In this document: one piece after another, positions 42,668-51,268 of the stretch
How positions within the stretch are numbered: position 1 is the stretch's first letter
Layout of the letters: each line of letters begins with the position of its first letter
Assembly (NCBI GenBank): GCA_009684515.1
Contig: WKKS01000005.1
Location: 164,288 to 228,287 of the forward strand
Length of the DNA stretch: 64,000 nucleotides
DNA from: Geobacter sp.
GTDB lineage: Bacteria > Desulfobacterota > Desulfuromonadia > Geobacterales > Pseudopelobacteraceae
Direction: 5' to 3'
Made by a program: the position numbers and the translations under genes
Notes under the pieces: generated by a model
What the model was told of the DNA's origin: nothing
The model's input: only the letters and a program-made list of their open reading frames with translations
Databases searched by the model: none

Positions 42668-44032
42668 GTGGGTAGTAAGCATATCCTTATCATCGACGAT
42701 GAAGAAAATCTGCGTCACATGTTGACTCTGATGCTGACCCGACAGGGGTATGTGGCCGATAGCGCGGCTCACGGCGAAAAAGCCTTGTCATGCATAAAAG
42801 ATAAGGCCTACGATTTTATTCTGTGTGATATCCGCATGCCCGAAATGGATGGCAAAACTTTTCTTGCCAGGGCACTGGAGCAACACGTCAATGTTCCGAT
42901 TATCATGATGTCAGCCTACGGTACGGTGGAAACCGCCGTCGAATGCATGAAAATGGGAGCCTATGATTTTATCTCCAAGCCCTTCAAAAAAGATGAAATT
43001 GTAATGGTGTTGAAAAAAGCCGAAGAACGTGAGCGTCTGAAAGAAGAAAATAGCCAGCTGCGGGCCGCTGTCTCAGGCCGTTTTGCCTTCGGTGGAATTT
43101 TAAGTCGAAATGCACGTATGGAGGATATTTTCAGCCAGATCAGAAAAGTGGCAGATTTGAAAACGACGGTCATGATTCTTGGTGAATCAGGCACCGGCAA
43201 AGAGCTGGTGGCGCGGGCCATCCATAACAATGGCGGCAGGGCGTCCAAACCTTTTGTTGCGGTAAATTGTGGAGCGATACCCGAAAATCTTTTGGAAAGC
43301 GAATTGTTTGGCCATGTGCGCGGTGCCTTTACCGACGCCTCAGACGATAAAACCGGGCTGTTTGAACAGGCGGACGGCGGCACGCTCTTTCTTGATGAAG
43401 TCGGCGATATGCCACTTGCCTTGCAGGTCAAGCTGCTGCGCGTACTTCAGGATGAACAGATCCGCCGGGTAGGAGCAAACAGCTCACGGAAGGTTGATGT
43501 CCGGGTCGTGTCTGCCACTTCCCGCGACCTTCTGGCAGATGTGAAATTGGGAGCCTTTCGTGAAGACCTGTATTTCCGCCTGAACGTGTTTTGCCTGAAT
43601 CTGCCCCCCTTGCGGGAGAGGGTAGAGGACATACCCTTGTTGGCCGAGCATTTTATACGAACCGGCGCCAACGGTGCAGAACGTCACTCTCTCCGTATAG
43701 AACCGGATGCCATGCGCTGTTTGATGTCATATGGCTGGCCCGGCAACATCCGCGAGCTGGAAAACGCCATTGAACGTGCCGCCATCCTGTGTGACGGAGG
43801 AAATATAACCAGTAGCAATCTTCCATCCTCCGTGATGGCTGGAGCCGACTCACATCCTCAATCAATTCGTGATGAAAATCTTTCAATCAAAAAAGCTGAA
43901 GAAGCCATGGAGCGCGACCTGATTGGAAAAGCGCTGGCCAAAACTGGTGGGAACCGTACTCAAGCGGCCAAAATACTGGAGATCAGTCACAGATCGTTGC
44001 TTTATAAATTAAAAGAATTTGGCATAGAGTAA
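42668..44032 (+). CDS. sigma-54-dependent response regulator, NtrC family (possible PilR)
   Basis: A 454-residue activator. Receiver domain with D54 in 'ILCDIRMPEMDG'; AAA+ domain with Walker A 'ILGESGTGKELVARAIH' (about 172-188) and Walker B 'GGTLFLDEVGDM'; a C-terminal Fis HTH ('GNRTQAAKILEISHRSLLYKL'). The sigma-54 contact loop reads GAFTDA (219-224), with Asp for the usual second Gly. GTG start at 42668 has GGGAGG 4 nt upstream. A -24/-12 promoter lies 119 nt downstream of its stop, and rpoN is in the same window. Confidence 0.93.
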   Translation: MGSKHILIIDDEENLRHMLTLMLTRQGYVADSAAHGEKALSCIKDKAYDFILCDIRMPEMDGKTFLARALEQHVNVPIIMMSAYGTVETAVECMKMGAYDFISKPFKKDEIVMVLKKAEERERLKEENSQLRAAVSGRFAFGGILSRNARMEDIFSQIRKVADLKTTVMILGESGTGKELVARAIHNNGGRASKPFVAVNCGAIPENLLESELFGHVRGAFTDASDDKTGLFEQADGGTLFLDEVGDMPLALQVKLLRVLQDEQIRRVGANSSRKVDVRVVSATSRDLLADVKLGAFREDLYFRLNVFCLNLPPLRERVEDIPLLAEHFIRTGANGAERHSLRIEPDAMRCLMSYGWPGNIRELENAIERAAILCDGGNITSSNLPSSVMAGADSHPQSIRDENLSIKKAEEAMERDLIGKALAKTGGNRTQAAKILEISHRSLLYKLKEFGIE

Positions 44033-44049
44033 GCAAAAATTGCGTAGTG

Positions 44050-44064
44050 CGGGACTTAATCCCG
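44050..44064 (+). terminator. weak stem-loop after the response regulator gene
   Basis: A 5-bp stem CGGGA/TCCCG (44050-44054 with 44060-44064) and 5-nt loop, followed by TCTGTTT. Short, so it could be only a weak terminator. Confidence 0.35.
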
Positions 44065-44150
44065 TCTGTTTACTATGTACTAATTGCATAGCTTTGAAAC
44101 CTGCTCGTAATAAATTCAATTATATTAGTCCATTATACCTCAGTGCCTGA

Positions 44151-44166
44151 TGGCACTCTTCTTGCT
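44151..44166 (+). promoter_or_regulatory. sigma-54 (-24/-12) promoter
   Basis: TGGCAC-TCTTC-TTGCT matches the sigma-54 consensus (TGGCAC-N5-TTGCW). Transcription would start near 44177, about 29 nt before the dsbC-like ATG. It lies between an NtrC-type activator gene and the dsbC-pilY1-pseudopilin genes. Confidence 0.72.
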
Positions 44167-44205
44167 GCTAATTGGCAGTACTCTTACACATCGAAAGGAA
44201 ATGTA

Positions 44206-44991
44206 ATGATTAAGGAACTTTTTATCACCGTTGCCGTTTTAGCTGTTTTCACTTCCCCCTCTTTTGGTATGGCCAAAGATGGCTGCGGTGCTGCATGTAA
44301 CACCTGTCATTCTTTAACAACCAAAGAAGCAACTGATCTCCTTAAGCCTACCGGCGCCTCCGTACTGTCGATTAAGGAATCACCATCCCGCGGTCTATTT
44401 GAGCTGCTGGTTCAGAAAGATAGCCAGAAAGCCATCATTTTCATCGATTATGGCAAAAAACATTTGATCCAGGGCATGATGGTTGATTTAGCCAAGCTTG
44501 AGCCGGTTTCCTCCCACAAACAGGAACTCCCTCAGCAAAAACAGCAATCATCCATAGATGTTAAATCGATACCCACCCAAAACGCAGTCGTCATCGGCAA
44601 TCCCAAAGGCTCAAAAAAACTGTATGTTTTCACCGATCCGGATTGCCCCTACTGCCGCAAAGGTCATGAAGAGCTGAAAAAACTGACAAAAATTGCACCG
44701 GATGTTGCCATCTACGTGATGCTGTATCCGTTGCCAATGCATCCGGGAGCCTACGACAAGGCTCGTGCCGTTTTTGAGACGAAAAACCACACTCTGCTCG
44801 ATAATGCCTTTGAAGGTAAAGAAATTCCCAAGCCAACCAAAGAAAGCAGCAAAAAGGCTATTGATGAAAACATCAAGTTCGCCAATGCCAACGGTATATC
44901 AGGTACACCGACCATGGTCATGCCGGACGGCAAGGTTGAAGTCGGGATGCGGGATGCGGAAACGCTGAAGAGGATGCTGGAAGGGAAGTAG
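44206..44991 (+). CDS. periplasmic DsbC/thioredoxin-fold protein with CxxCH motif
   Basis: A 261-residue exported protein. Signal peptide residues 1-21. Just after it comes 'GCGAACNTCHSL', with C31-N-T-C34-H35 forming a c-type haem-binding motif (CxxCH), plus C27. A DsbC-like N-terminal segment follows ('VLSIKESPSRGLFELLV'), then a thioredoxin fold with active site C147-P-Y-C150 in 'FTDPDCPYCRKGHEEL' and cis-Pro motif 'GISGTPTMV'. It likely isomerises or reduces disulfides; PilY1 next door is very Cys-rich. AAAGGA lies 6 nt before ATG 44206; a longer frame to 44143 runs through the promoter. Confidence 0.85.
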   Translation: MIKELFITVAVLAVFTSPSFGMAKDGCGAACNTCHSLTTKEATDLLKPTGASVLSIKESPSRGLFELLVQKDSQKAIIFIDYGKKHLIQGMMVDLAKLEPVSSHKQELPQQKQQSSIDVKSIPTQNAVVIGNPKGSKKLYVFTDPDCPYCRKGHEELKKLTKIAPDVAIYVMLYPLPMHPGAYDKARAVFETKNHTLLDNAFEGKEIPKPTKESSKKAIDENIKFANANGISGTPTMVMPDGKVEVGMRDAETLKRMLEGK

Positions 44992-45081
44992 ATAGCGGAT
45001 TGAAAAGTTAAATCACATTCTTAAAACAGGTAGGATAGGTTGTCATCAGCCAAAGCAACATGTGAGCGCAAGGAGTCTGTC

Positions 45082-48000
45082 ATGAAAAATGTCGTGCGAA
45101 TTACCGGATATATTGCAATTTACATGATACTGGCAGTGGGAACGGCTCAATCCGCTGTTGTTGGCGATTACTGCATCACTCCCGCTTTTATCCAGACACC
45201 GATTCTTCCGAATCTCCTGCTGCTGATTGATAACTCGGCCAGTATGTATGATCTTGCCTATTCCGATAACGGCAGAAAAACCTGTTCGACTTCCACCTCC
45301 ACCTACTGCACAACGGATGCGGGTTGCCCACCGGGACAGACCTGCTCCAAATTCAGTCGTCAGCCCTATTATTGCTTTGACCAGAGCTTTTCCACCGCAA
45401 CAAGCTATACGGGCTACTTTGATCCTGCGCAACTCTACAAATATGATTTTACCGCCAATGAATTTGTAGAGGACAACACGGCATTCAGCTGTGTGGCTGG
45501 GAGCGGGGAAACCGCCAAATCGATAAGCGGTCAGTTGTGCGTTGTCTATTCCAGTGCAAACAAAGCAACTGTTTTTAAAGCATCTGGCAGCTACCTCAAC
45601 TGGCTAACAGCATCCAAGTTTGACGTTGAGAAAAAGATACTCACCGGCGGCAAGTACAACGGGGTCCATCTGTTGGCAGAGTCGCGCGGCTGCGTCGGCC
45701 AGTCATTCATTAAAAAGGCGAACACAGCTGATTTTATAAATTTCAACAGTCCCGAATCAAACAACCTCAATACCTCGCTTGGTATCACCTTCGGTGTCCG
45801 TGGCCCCTACGATCCGGTCAATGCGGCAGCTCCATCACCGGGGGGGCAGACCTACCTGGATATTTTCAAAGGCAATTACAATCAGGGGCTCTGCCAACTG
45901 GCAATGGATGCAATTGTAAGCGGCGGAAATGCGGATATCAAAAAAACGGTTGATGATTGTCTGGCATCCACAACCGCAACAACGGCGGTCACCAAGGCCA
46001 AAGTGGCATTTCAACAGAGCATGCAGGCTTGCTGGCAGATGCGTGAAGGTCATGCAATCGGCATTGATGATATAAATACGGTTAAGAACCAGTGTACGGA
46101 TGTTTATACCGCATATGCAACCTGCTCGAATGACCCGAAAAAGGTTTGCACCACCGCCACCGTGGCTACAGACTGCGGTAGCGGCAACAGTTGCAATTAC
46201 GGCCCGGCTGCAATTGTACCGGGCAATTCCGCACTGCTGTGCGGCAACGAGTACGAGGGACAGTATTATTATTATCAAGGCGGTGGTACAACCGGTACTT
46301 GCACTTACAACGGTGCTGCCTGTACTAGCGATGCCAACTGTTCACCCACGACATTCAAGCAATGCAAGAAGACCACTAATAATTGCACCACCGATGCTGA
46401 TTGTCCGGGGAGCGGTAACAGTTGTTTCAAGACTGTCACAAACACCTGTTCCACCTCCGCGGTTGCCGCCGGTTGGAGTCTTATTCCAGGTGTTACCGAT
46501 GCTCAGATGATTGCCACCCATACCCAGTTCTGCAATGACTTTACTGCTACGCCGGCAACAGATCCAACTGATTCTCCCTCTGACACCAGCAAGTATGAAA
46601 ACGTTCCCGCCATCCTGAGCGGCACCGGCGTCGAGGCACAACTCGGTCAGCCAATTGGATCACTTACTGTGCGAATCAAGAAAGCTACAGCCCCGACCGG
46701 GGTTATCAACGATTTCAGCAGTCAGATCCGTTTGGGGGTCATGAGCTTCAATGATTTTGGCTCTGCCACCGAAGTTGCATCCGGGATTCTGCCGGTTCCC
46801 AAGCTCTGTTCAAACGATGCCACCAAGGCCTGTACATCCAGCATTGATTGTGTCTCACCCGGCACGTGCGATGCGACAGTAGCCGGCACCAACAACCGGG
46901 ATGGTGGCAAGATCTTGTATTATATCGGAAAAGGCCGCTGTTCCGTAACGTCAGGTACTGTCTGCTACAATGATGCCGGATGCCCTTCGACAGAGAAGTG
47001 CGTCAGCGACGGCGTTGGAACCTACTCAAGCGGCGGGGTTATCCAGACCGTTAATAATATAACGGCGAATTCTTGGACACCCTTTGCCGAAGCTTTCTAT
47101 GACGCCATCGGCTATTTTGCCAAGACCTCGTCCGGCACCAGCAGAACCGACCTTCGATTGAATACCTCCGATTTCGATGAAAATCGTAATCCCTCCCAGT
47201 ACAGCTGCCAGGCGAATAATATCCTGTTGATTACGGACGGCATGTCTACGGCGGATCGTAACAGCAGTGTCGATAATCTCGCAAAACTCTATACTGCAGC
47301 GGGCGGTTCGACAGGTTGGACCACCGGTACCGGCGGATGTCCAACCTACGGCGGCAGCGTAAACGTTGACAATATGGCCTGGATCGGCAGAAACCTTAAT
47401 ATCAGTACGTTCAGCAAAAGTACCGCCTCGGCAGCGGTTGACGTTAAAGACAAGGCCTCTAATCAGTATGTAACAAGTTTTGTGGTGTTCAACGGTGATT
47501 CTAACGGTCAGGCGGGCGAATGCGATTCCAAAACACTCCTGAGTCAGACCGCCGTCAATGGCGGCACATCCCTGTTTCAAGCGGTTGATCCAGATTCACT
47601 GAACAAAGCACTGTACGATGCTTTCAAACAGGTTGCCTCTGGTCTGTCATCCGGCACAGCAGCATCAATCCTGAGTAATAGCGAGGGGAGCGGCGCCAAC
47701 CTTCTGCAGGCTGTTTTCTATCCGGAAAAAACATTTGAAGATACTACAAAAGCTACCTGGACTGGTGAAATGCAGAACATGTGGTATTACGTCGATCCAT
47801 TCATTGCAAACAGCACTGTCAGGGAAGATACCGATTTTTCTTCAACCACTCCGGACCACATTCTGAATTTGAAAAATGATTATGTAGCCCGTTTTTATTT
47901 TGATAAAGGCGAAACAAAGGTGGAATTAAAACAGGACACTGATGGGGATGGACTTGGTAATAACCCGCCGATTGCCACTGCTGCGAAACCGGATGATGTG

Positions 48001-50247
48001 AAGAGTCTTTGGCGCGCCGGTAAACAGTTGTGGGCCCGCACCGCAGACTCAAGAACCATACATACCAGCGTAGATGGATATTCGCTGCTTTTGCCTACGG
48101 TAGAAGTCCCTCCCAAAGGTGGGTTCTATACCGGCAATACTAGGGCCACAGCACTGCAGCCTTATCTTCAGGCTTCCAGCACGGACAGCAATGCCGAGGC
48201 TATCAAAATCATCAACTACGTGCGCGGTACTGATCAGAGCGGCTATCGAAGCCGGACCGTAAAACTTTCGGTTGGCGGTTCGCTCGTATCAAATGTTTGG
48301 AAACTGGGAGATATCATCTCCTCCACCCCCAGGCTGCAATCTACCAATAAGCTCAACTTCTACAACCTGGCTGCGCCTGCCGGATATAGTGATAAAAGCT
48401 ATGGCAAATTCATTAAGTCTGCTGCCTATTCGAACAGAGGAATGGCTTATGTGGGTGCGAACGACGGAATGCTGCACGCCTTTAAATTGGGTAAGCTGAC
48501 TGTAGAAACGGGTGCTGATACCGGCGTTCCCACCGTAACCAGCACTGGCACCGTCAGCACACTGAAAATCGGAGGTTTTAACAAGGCGACTCTGACCGGT
48601 ACAAATTTGGGTGAGGAACAGTGGGCTTTCATTCCCCGGAGCGCACTGCCGTATCTTAAATACTATACAGATTCAACGAACTACAAACATATCTATTATC
48701 TTGATGGTCCGACGGTGCTTTCGGACATATCCGTTAACAAGACTGGAACTTGCGCAACAGACTATTCACTCTGTCCACGGGATAATGATAATGGCACCAA
48801 CTGGAGCACCGTACTTATCGGGAGTATGGGGTTGGGGGGAGCCTCAAAGCTTTTGTCAAACGGCTGCATCACCGATGCCGCTGCCAATGGCACCTGCGTG
48901 AAAACACCAATATTTGATCCGGATGATACCGGTACTCCCAAAACCAAAGGCGTCGGATATTCTTCCTATTTTGCACTAGATATAACAAATCAATATTTTA
49001 ATTCGGATGGTTCTCTAGCATATCAACCGGTTATGAAGTGGGAGTTTCCTCCCCGGGATGCGGCGGATAATTTTGGTCTGGGGTATGCAACTTCTGGTGC
49101 GGCAATTGTTAGAATTGCCGCAAAAAAGACAGTTGGTGGTGTCGTTAAGCCTGATACAGCAGCGAACGGGAAATGGTTTGCCGTTTTTGCTTCAGGTCCG
49201 ACGGGTCCGATTGATACGACTACCCAACGCTTCATGGGTAAATCCAATCAAAACCTGAAACTGTTTGTCGTGGATTTGGGGGCGACTGTTACCCAAAGTG
49301 CTCCATTTGTTCTGGGTACCAATTATTGGGTTATTGACACCGGAATCGCCGATGCTTTTGGCGGCAGTTTGGTAGGTAGCGCAATTGATACAGACAAATG
49401 GGACACCAGTTCCGATGGCAATTATCAGGATGATGCACTGTATGTCGGGTATACCAAGAAAAGGACTGACAGCACGGGTGAAGTTACCTGGACGGACGGC
49501 GGTGTTGGCAGGCTGTTGACTAAGGAAAGTACAAATCCGTCAGAGTGGGTTTTCAGCAAGGTCATTGATGGAATTGGACCGGTTACCACCGGTATCGCCA
49601 GGCTTCAGGACAGAAAAAACAAGAAGCTGTGGCTGTATTTCGGCACCGGACGATTTTTCAATATTGACGATGACTCCAAGAGTAGCCAGAGCGCTGCCAA
49701 TAATCAACGTTATCTAATGGGTATTCAGGAAGAGTGTTATACCGCGGCGAATAAGATAAACCCGGCTTGTGCTCCAAGTTCTCCACTGACCCTTTCTAAT
49801 TTGAAAAATCAGACGACCAGTATTGGTACGTCATTGGGTTCAACTGAAAAAGGCTGGTATGTGGAACTCGATGCTAAAAACGACACGGACAGTCTTGGCG
49901 CGGAGCGCTCTATCACCGATGCGGTCGCACTAACAAATGGCGGTGTGTTTTTTACGACATTCAAGCCAACCACAGATGTCTGCAAGTATGGTGGATACTC
50001 GTATGTTTGGGGCTTCAATTATGCAACCGGCGGAGCAGCGGCGGCAACAGCATTGACAGGCAAGGTTCTTATACAGGTATCGACCGGTGCTTTTGAAGAG
50101 GTCTCGTTGAGTTCGGCTTTGACCGCCAACAACGGCAGAAAGATGGGCACCCCGATGATCGGGAAGCCGCCGGTAGATGCGCCGCCAATTATCAGCAGTG
50201 CTGGCAACAAACCACAGAAAAAAATCCTGCATATCCAGGAAAGATAG
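45082..50247 (+). CDS. pilY1: PilY1-type pilus tip/assembly protein
   Basis: A 1721-residue exported protein. Signal peptide about 1-24; von Willebrand A-type domain opening 'LLLIDNSASMYD' (MIDAS-like D-x-S-x-S) at about residues 46-57; a large Cys-rich N-terminal half; and the Neisseria PilC-like beta-propeller C-terminal domain (from about 1000, 'RGMAYVGANDGMLHAFK', 'LWLYFGTGRFF', 'WVIDTGIADAFGGS'). Such proteins promote type IV pilus extension and adhesion, often with Ca2+. At least five cysteine modules of the type C-x(4-7)-C-P-x-G-x-x-C interrupt the vWA region. AAGGAG precedes ATG 45082. It is followed 1 nt later by a pseudopilin gene. Confidence 0.92.
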   Translation: MKNVVRITGYIAIYMILAVGTAQSAVVGDYCITPAFIQTPILPNLLLLIDNSASMYDLAYSDNGRKTCSTSTSTYCTTDAGCPPGQTCSKFSRQPYYCFDQSFSTATSYTGYFDPAQLYKYDFTANEFVEDNTAFSCVAGSGETAKSISGQLCVVYSSANKATVFKASGSYLNWLTASKFDVEKKILTGGKYNGVHLLAESRGCVGQSFIKKANTADFINFNSPESNNLNTSLGITFGVRGPYDPVNAAAPSPGGQTYLDIFKGNYNQGLCQLAMDAIVSGGNADIKKTVDDCLASTTATTAVTKAKVAFQQSMQACWQMREGHAIGIDDINTVKNQCTDVYTAYATCSNDPKKVCTTATVATDCGSGNSCNYGPAAIVPGNSALLCGNEYEGQYYYYQGGGTTGTCTYNGAACTSDANCSPTTFKQCKKTTNNCTTDADCPGSGNSCFKTVTNTCSTSAVAAGWSLIPGVTDAQMIATHTQFCNDFTATPATDPTDSPSDTSKYENVPAILSGTGVEAQLGQPIGSLTVRIKKATAPTGVINDFSSQIRLGVMSFNDFGSATEVASGILPVPKLCSNDATKACTSSIDCVSPGTCDATVAGTNNRDGGKILYYIGKGRCSVTSGTVCYNDAGCPSTEKCVSDGVGTYSSGGVIQTVNNITANSWTPFAEAFYDAIGYFAKTSSGTSRTDLRLNTSDFDENRNPSQYSCQANNILLITDGMSTADRNSSVDNLAKLYTAAGGSTGWTTGTGGCPTYGGSVNVDNMAWIGRNLNISTFSKSTASAAVDVKDKASNQYVTSFVVFNGDSNGQAGECDSKTLLSQTAVNGGTSLFQAVDPDSLNKALYDAFKQVASGLSSGTAASILSNSEGSGANLLQAVFYPEKTFEDTTKATWTGEMQNMWYYVDPFIANSTVREDTDFSSTTPDHILNLKNDYVARFYFDKGETKVELKQDTDGDGLGNNPPIATAAKPDDVKSLWRAGKQLWARTADSRTIHTSVDGYSLLLPTVEVPPKGGFYTGNTRATALQPYLQASSTDSNAEAIKIINYVRGTDQSGYRSRTVKLSVGGSLVSNVWKLGDIISSTPRLQSTNKLNFYNLAAPAGYSDKSYGKFIKSAAYSNRGMAYVGANDGMLHAFKLGKLTVETGADTGVPTVTSTGTVSTLKIGGFNKATLTGTNLGEEQWAFIPRSALPYLKYYTDSTNYKHIYYLDGPTVLSDISVNKTGTCATDYSLCPRDNDNGTNWSTVLIGSMGLGGASKLLSNGCITDAAANGTCVKTPIFDPDDTGTPKTKGVGYSSYFALDITNQYFNSDGSLAYQPVMKWEFPPRDAADNFGLGYATSGAAIVRIAAKKTVGGVVKPDTAANGKWFAVFASGPTGPIDTTTQRFMGKSNQNLKLFVVDLGATVTQSAPFVLGTNYWVIDTGIADAFGGSLVGSAIDTDKWDTSSDGNYQDDALYVGYTKKRTDSTGEVTWTDGGVGRLLTKESTNPSEWVFSKVIDGIGPVTTGIARLQDRKNKKLWLYFGTGRFFNIDDDSKSSQSAANNQRYLMGIQEECYTAANKINPACAPSSPLTLSNLKNQTTSIGTSLGSTEKGWYVELDAKNDTDSLGAERSITDAVALTNGGVFFTTFKPTTDVCKYGGYSYVWGFNYATGGAAAATALTGKVLIQVSTGAFEEVSLSSALTANNGRKMGTPMIGKPPVDAPPIISSAGNKPQKKILHIQER

Positions 50248-50248
50248 T

Positions 50249-50845
50249 ATGAGCATCTTCTCTAAAGACATTATACGTTGCAATCCTGCTCTGCGATTGC
50301 TCTGCGTGTCTGACAGGCATGGTTCTCAGTTGAACCAAGCCGGGTTTTCTCTGATTGAACTGGTGGTTACAATAGCAATTATGGGAATTGTAATGGCCAC
50401 AGCGACCCTGTCATTCAACTCATGGCAGAAGAAAAGTAAAATTGAGTCTCAAACGCGGGAATTATTTACTGATCTTGTGGACGCCAGAACCAGATCTTTT
50501 ACACAAAAAAAAGTTCACGGGATAATCTTTCAGCCAAACAGTTATGTGATGAAATCCTACAGCTCGGTGGTCGAATACAAAAACTCCACTGCTGCTGCCG
50601 CGAATGGAGTTCAGCTACTGAGCAAGTCTCTGAAATATGGCTTGACAAAAACTAATACAGTGACAGCAATTACAGATAATTCAATATTTTTTGACATCAC
50701 AGGTTTTACCACTACGGCTACCGGTTTCACGATTGTCGTAAATCCGGTTACTGCTTCACCGAATCTAAATTGTCTGGTTATTTCTGCTGCTCGGGTAAAT
50801 ATGGGGAAATGGAATGCAACAACATCCAGCTGTGTGTTTAATTAA
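50249..50845 (+). CDS. GspH/FimT-like pseudopilin
   Basis: A 198-residue minor pilin. The prepilin site is 'NQAG-FSLIELVVTIAIMG', with cleavage after G32 and Glu5 present; the leader is long (32 residues). The hydrophobic helix is followed by a beta-rich head ending in a Cys ('TSSCVFN'). It should be cut by the prepilin peptidase and join the pilus priming complex with PilY1. ATG 50249 has AGGA 5-8 nt upstream, 1 nt after the pilY1 stop. Confidence 0.85.
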   Translation: MSIFSKDIIRCNPALRLLCVSDRHGSQLNQAGFSLIELVVTIAIMGIVMATATLSFNSWQKKSKIESQTRELFTDLVDARTRSFTQKKVHGIIFQPNSYVMKSYSSVVEYKNSTAAAANGVQLLSKSLKYGLTKTNTVTAITDNSIFFDITGFTTTATGFTIVVNPVTASPNLNCLVISAARVNMGKWNATTSSCVFN

Positions 50846-51245
50846 TAAGTCCGGTTTTACCCTGATTGAGTTTTGCATCGCGGTGTTGATCATGATGGTC
50901 GGCCTGCTTGGACTTCTTCAGGCGGTAAATATGGCAACAGAGCACAATCTTGGTAGTCTGCTTCGCAACGAAGCCATATCTCTGGCCGACGAAAAAATGG
51001 TCGAGGCCAAAATCCTGCCGTTCGCCAACCTGGTTTCCGATGCCAGTTATATAAACAGAAGGACCAGAGGGGGCTTTAAGAACTATTCCGTAGTTAGGAC
51101 AACCCAACCGTCCCGCACGGTTGAATATCCTCCGGGTGTTTATACTGTAACTTCGCAGGAAGTTTCTGTGCGTGTTTCATGGCGATACAAAGGCACTCAA
51201 CTTAGCCATACTGTGTCGACTCTGATAACCAATCCAGCTCAATAG
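50814..51245 (+). CDS. pilV: PilV-like minor pilin
   Basis: A 143-residue minor pilin with the site 'INKSG-FTLIEFCIAVLIMMVG' (cleavage after G14, Glu5 present). The head domain is short and beta-rich ('EVSVRVSWRYKGTQLSHTVSTL'). The order FimT-like, PilV, PilW, PilX matches minor-pilin operons. It overlaps the previous gene by 32 nt, which implies tight translational coupling. Confidence 0.78.
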   Translation: MQQHPAVCLINKSGFTLIEFCIAVLIMMVGLLGLLQAVNMATEHNLGSLLRNEAISLADEKMVEAKILPFANLVSDASYINRRTRGGFKNYSVVRTTQPSRTVEYPPGVYTVTSQEVSVRVSWRYKGTQLSHTVSTLITNPAQ

Positions 51246-51268
51246 TAGTCTGACAGGTGATTTCAACA

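Noticed and set aside
45289..47005. Cys modules of PilY1 as haem sites.
   Set aside because: None has C-x-x-C-H; the pattern fits disulfide knobs instead.
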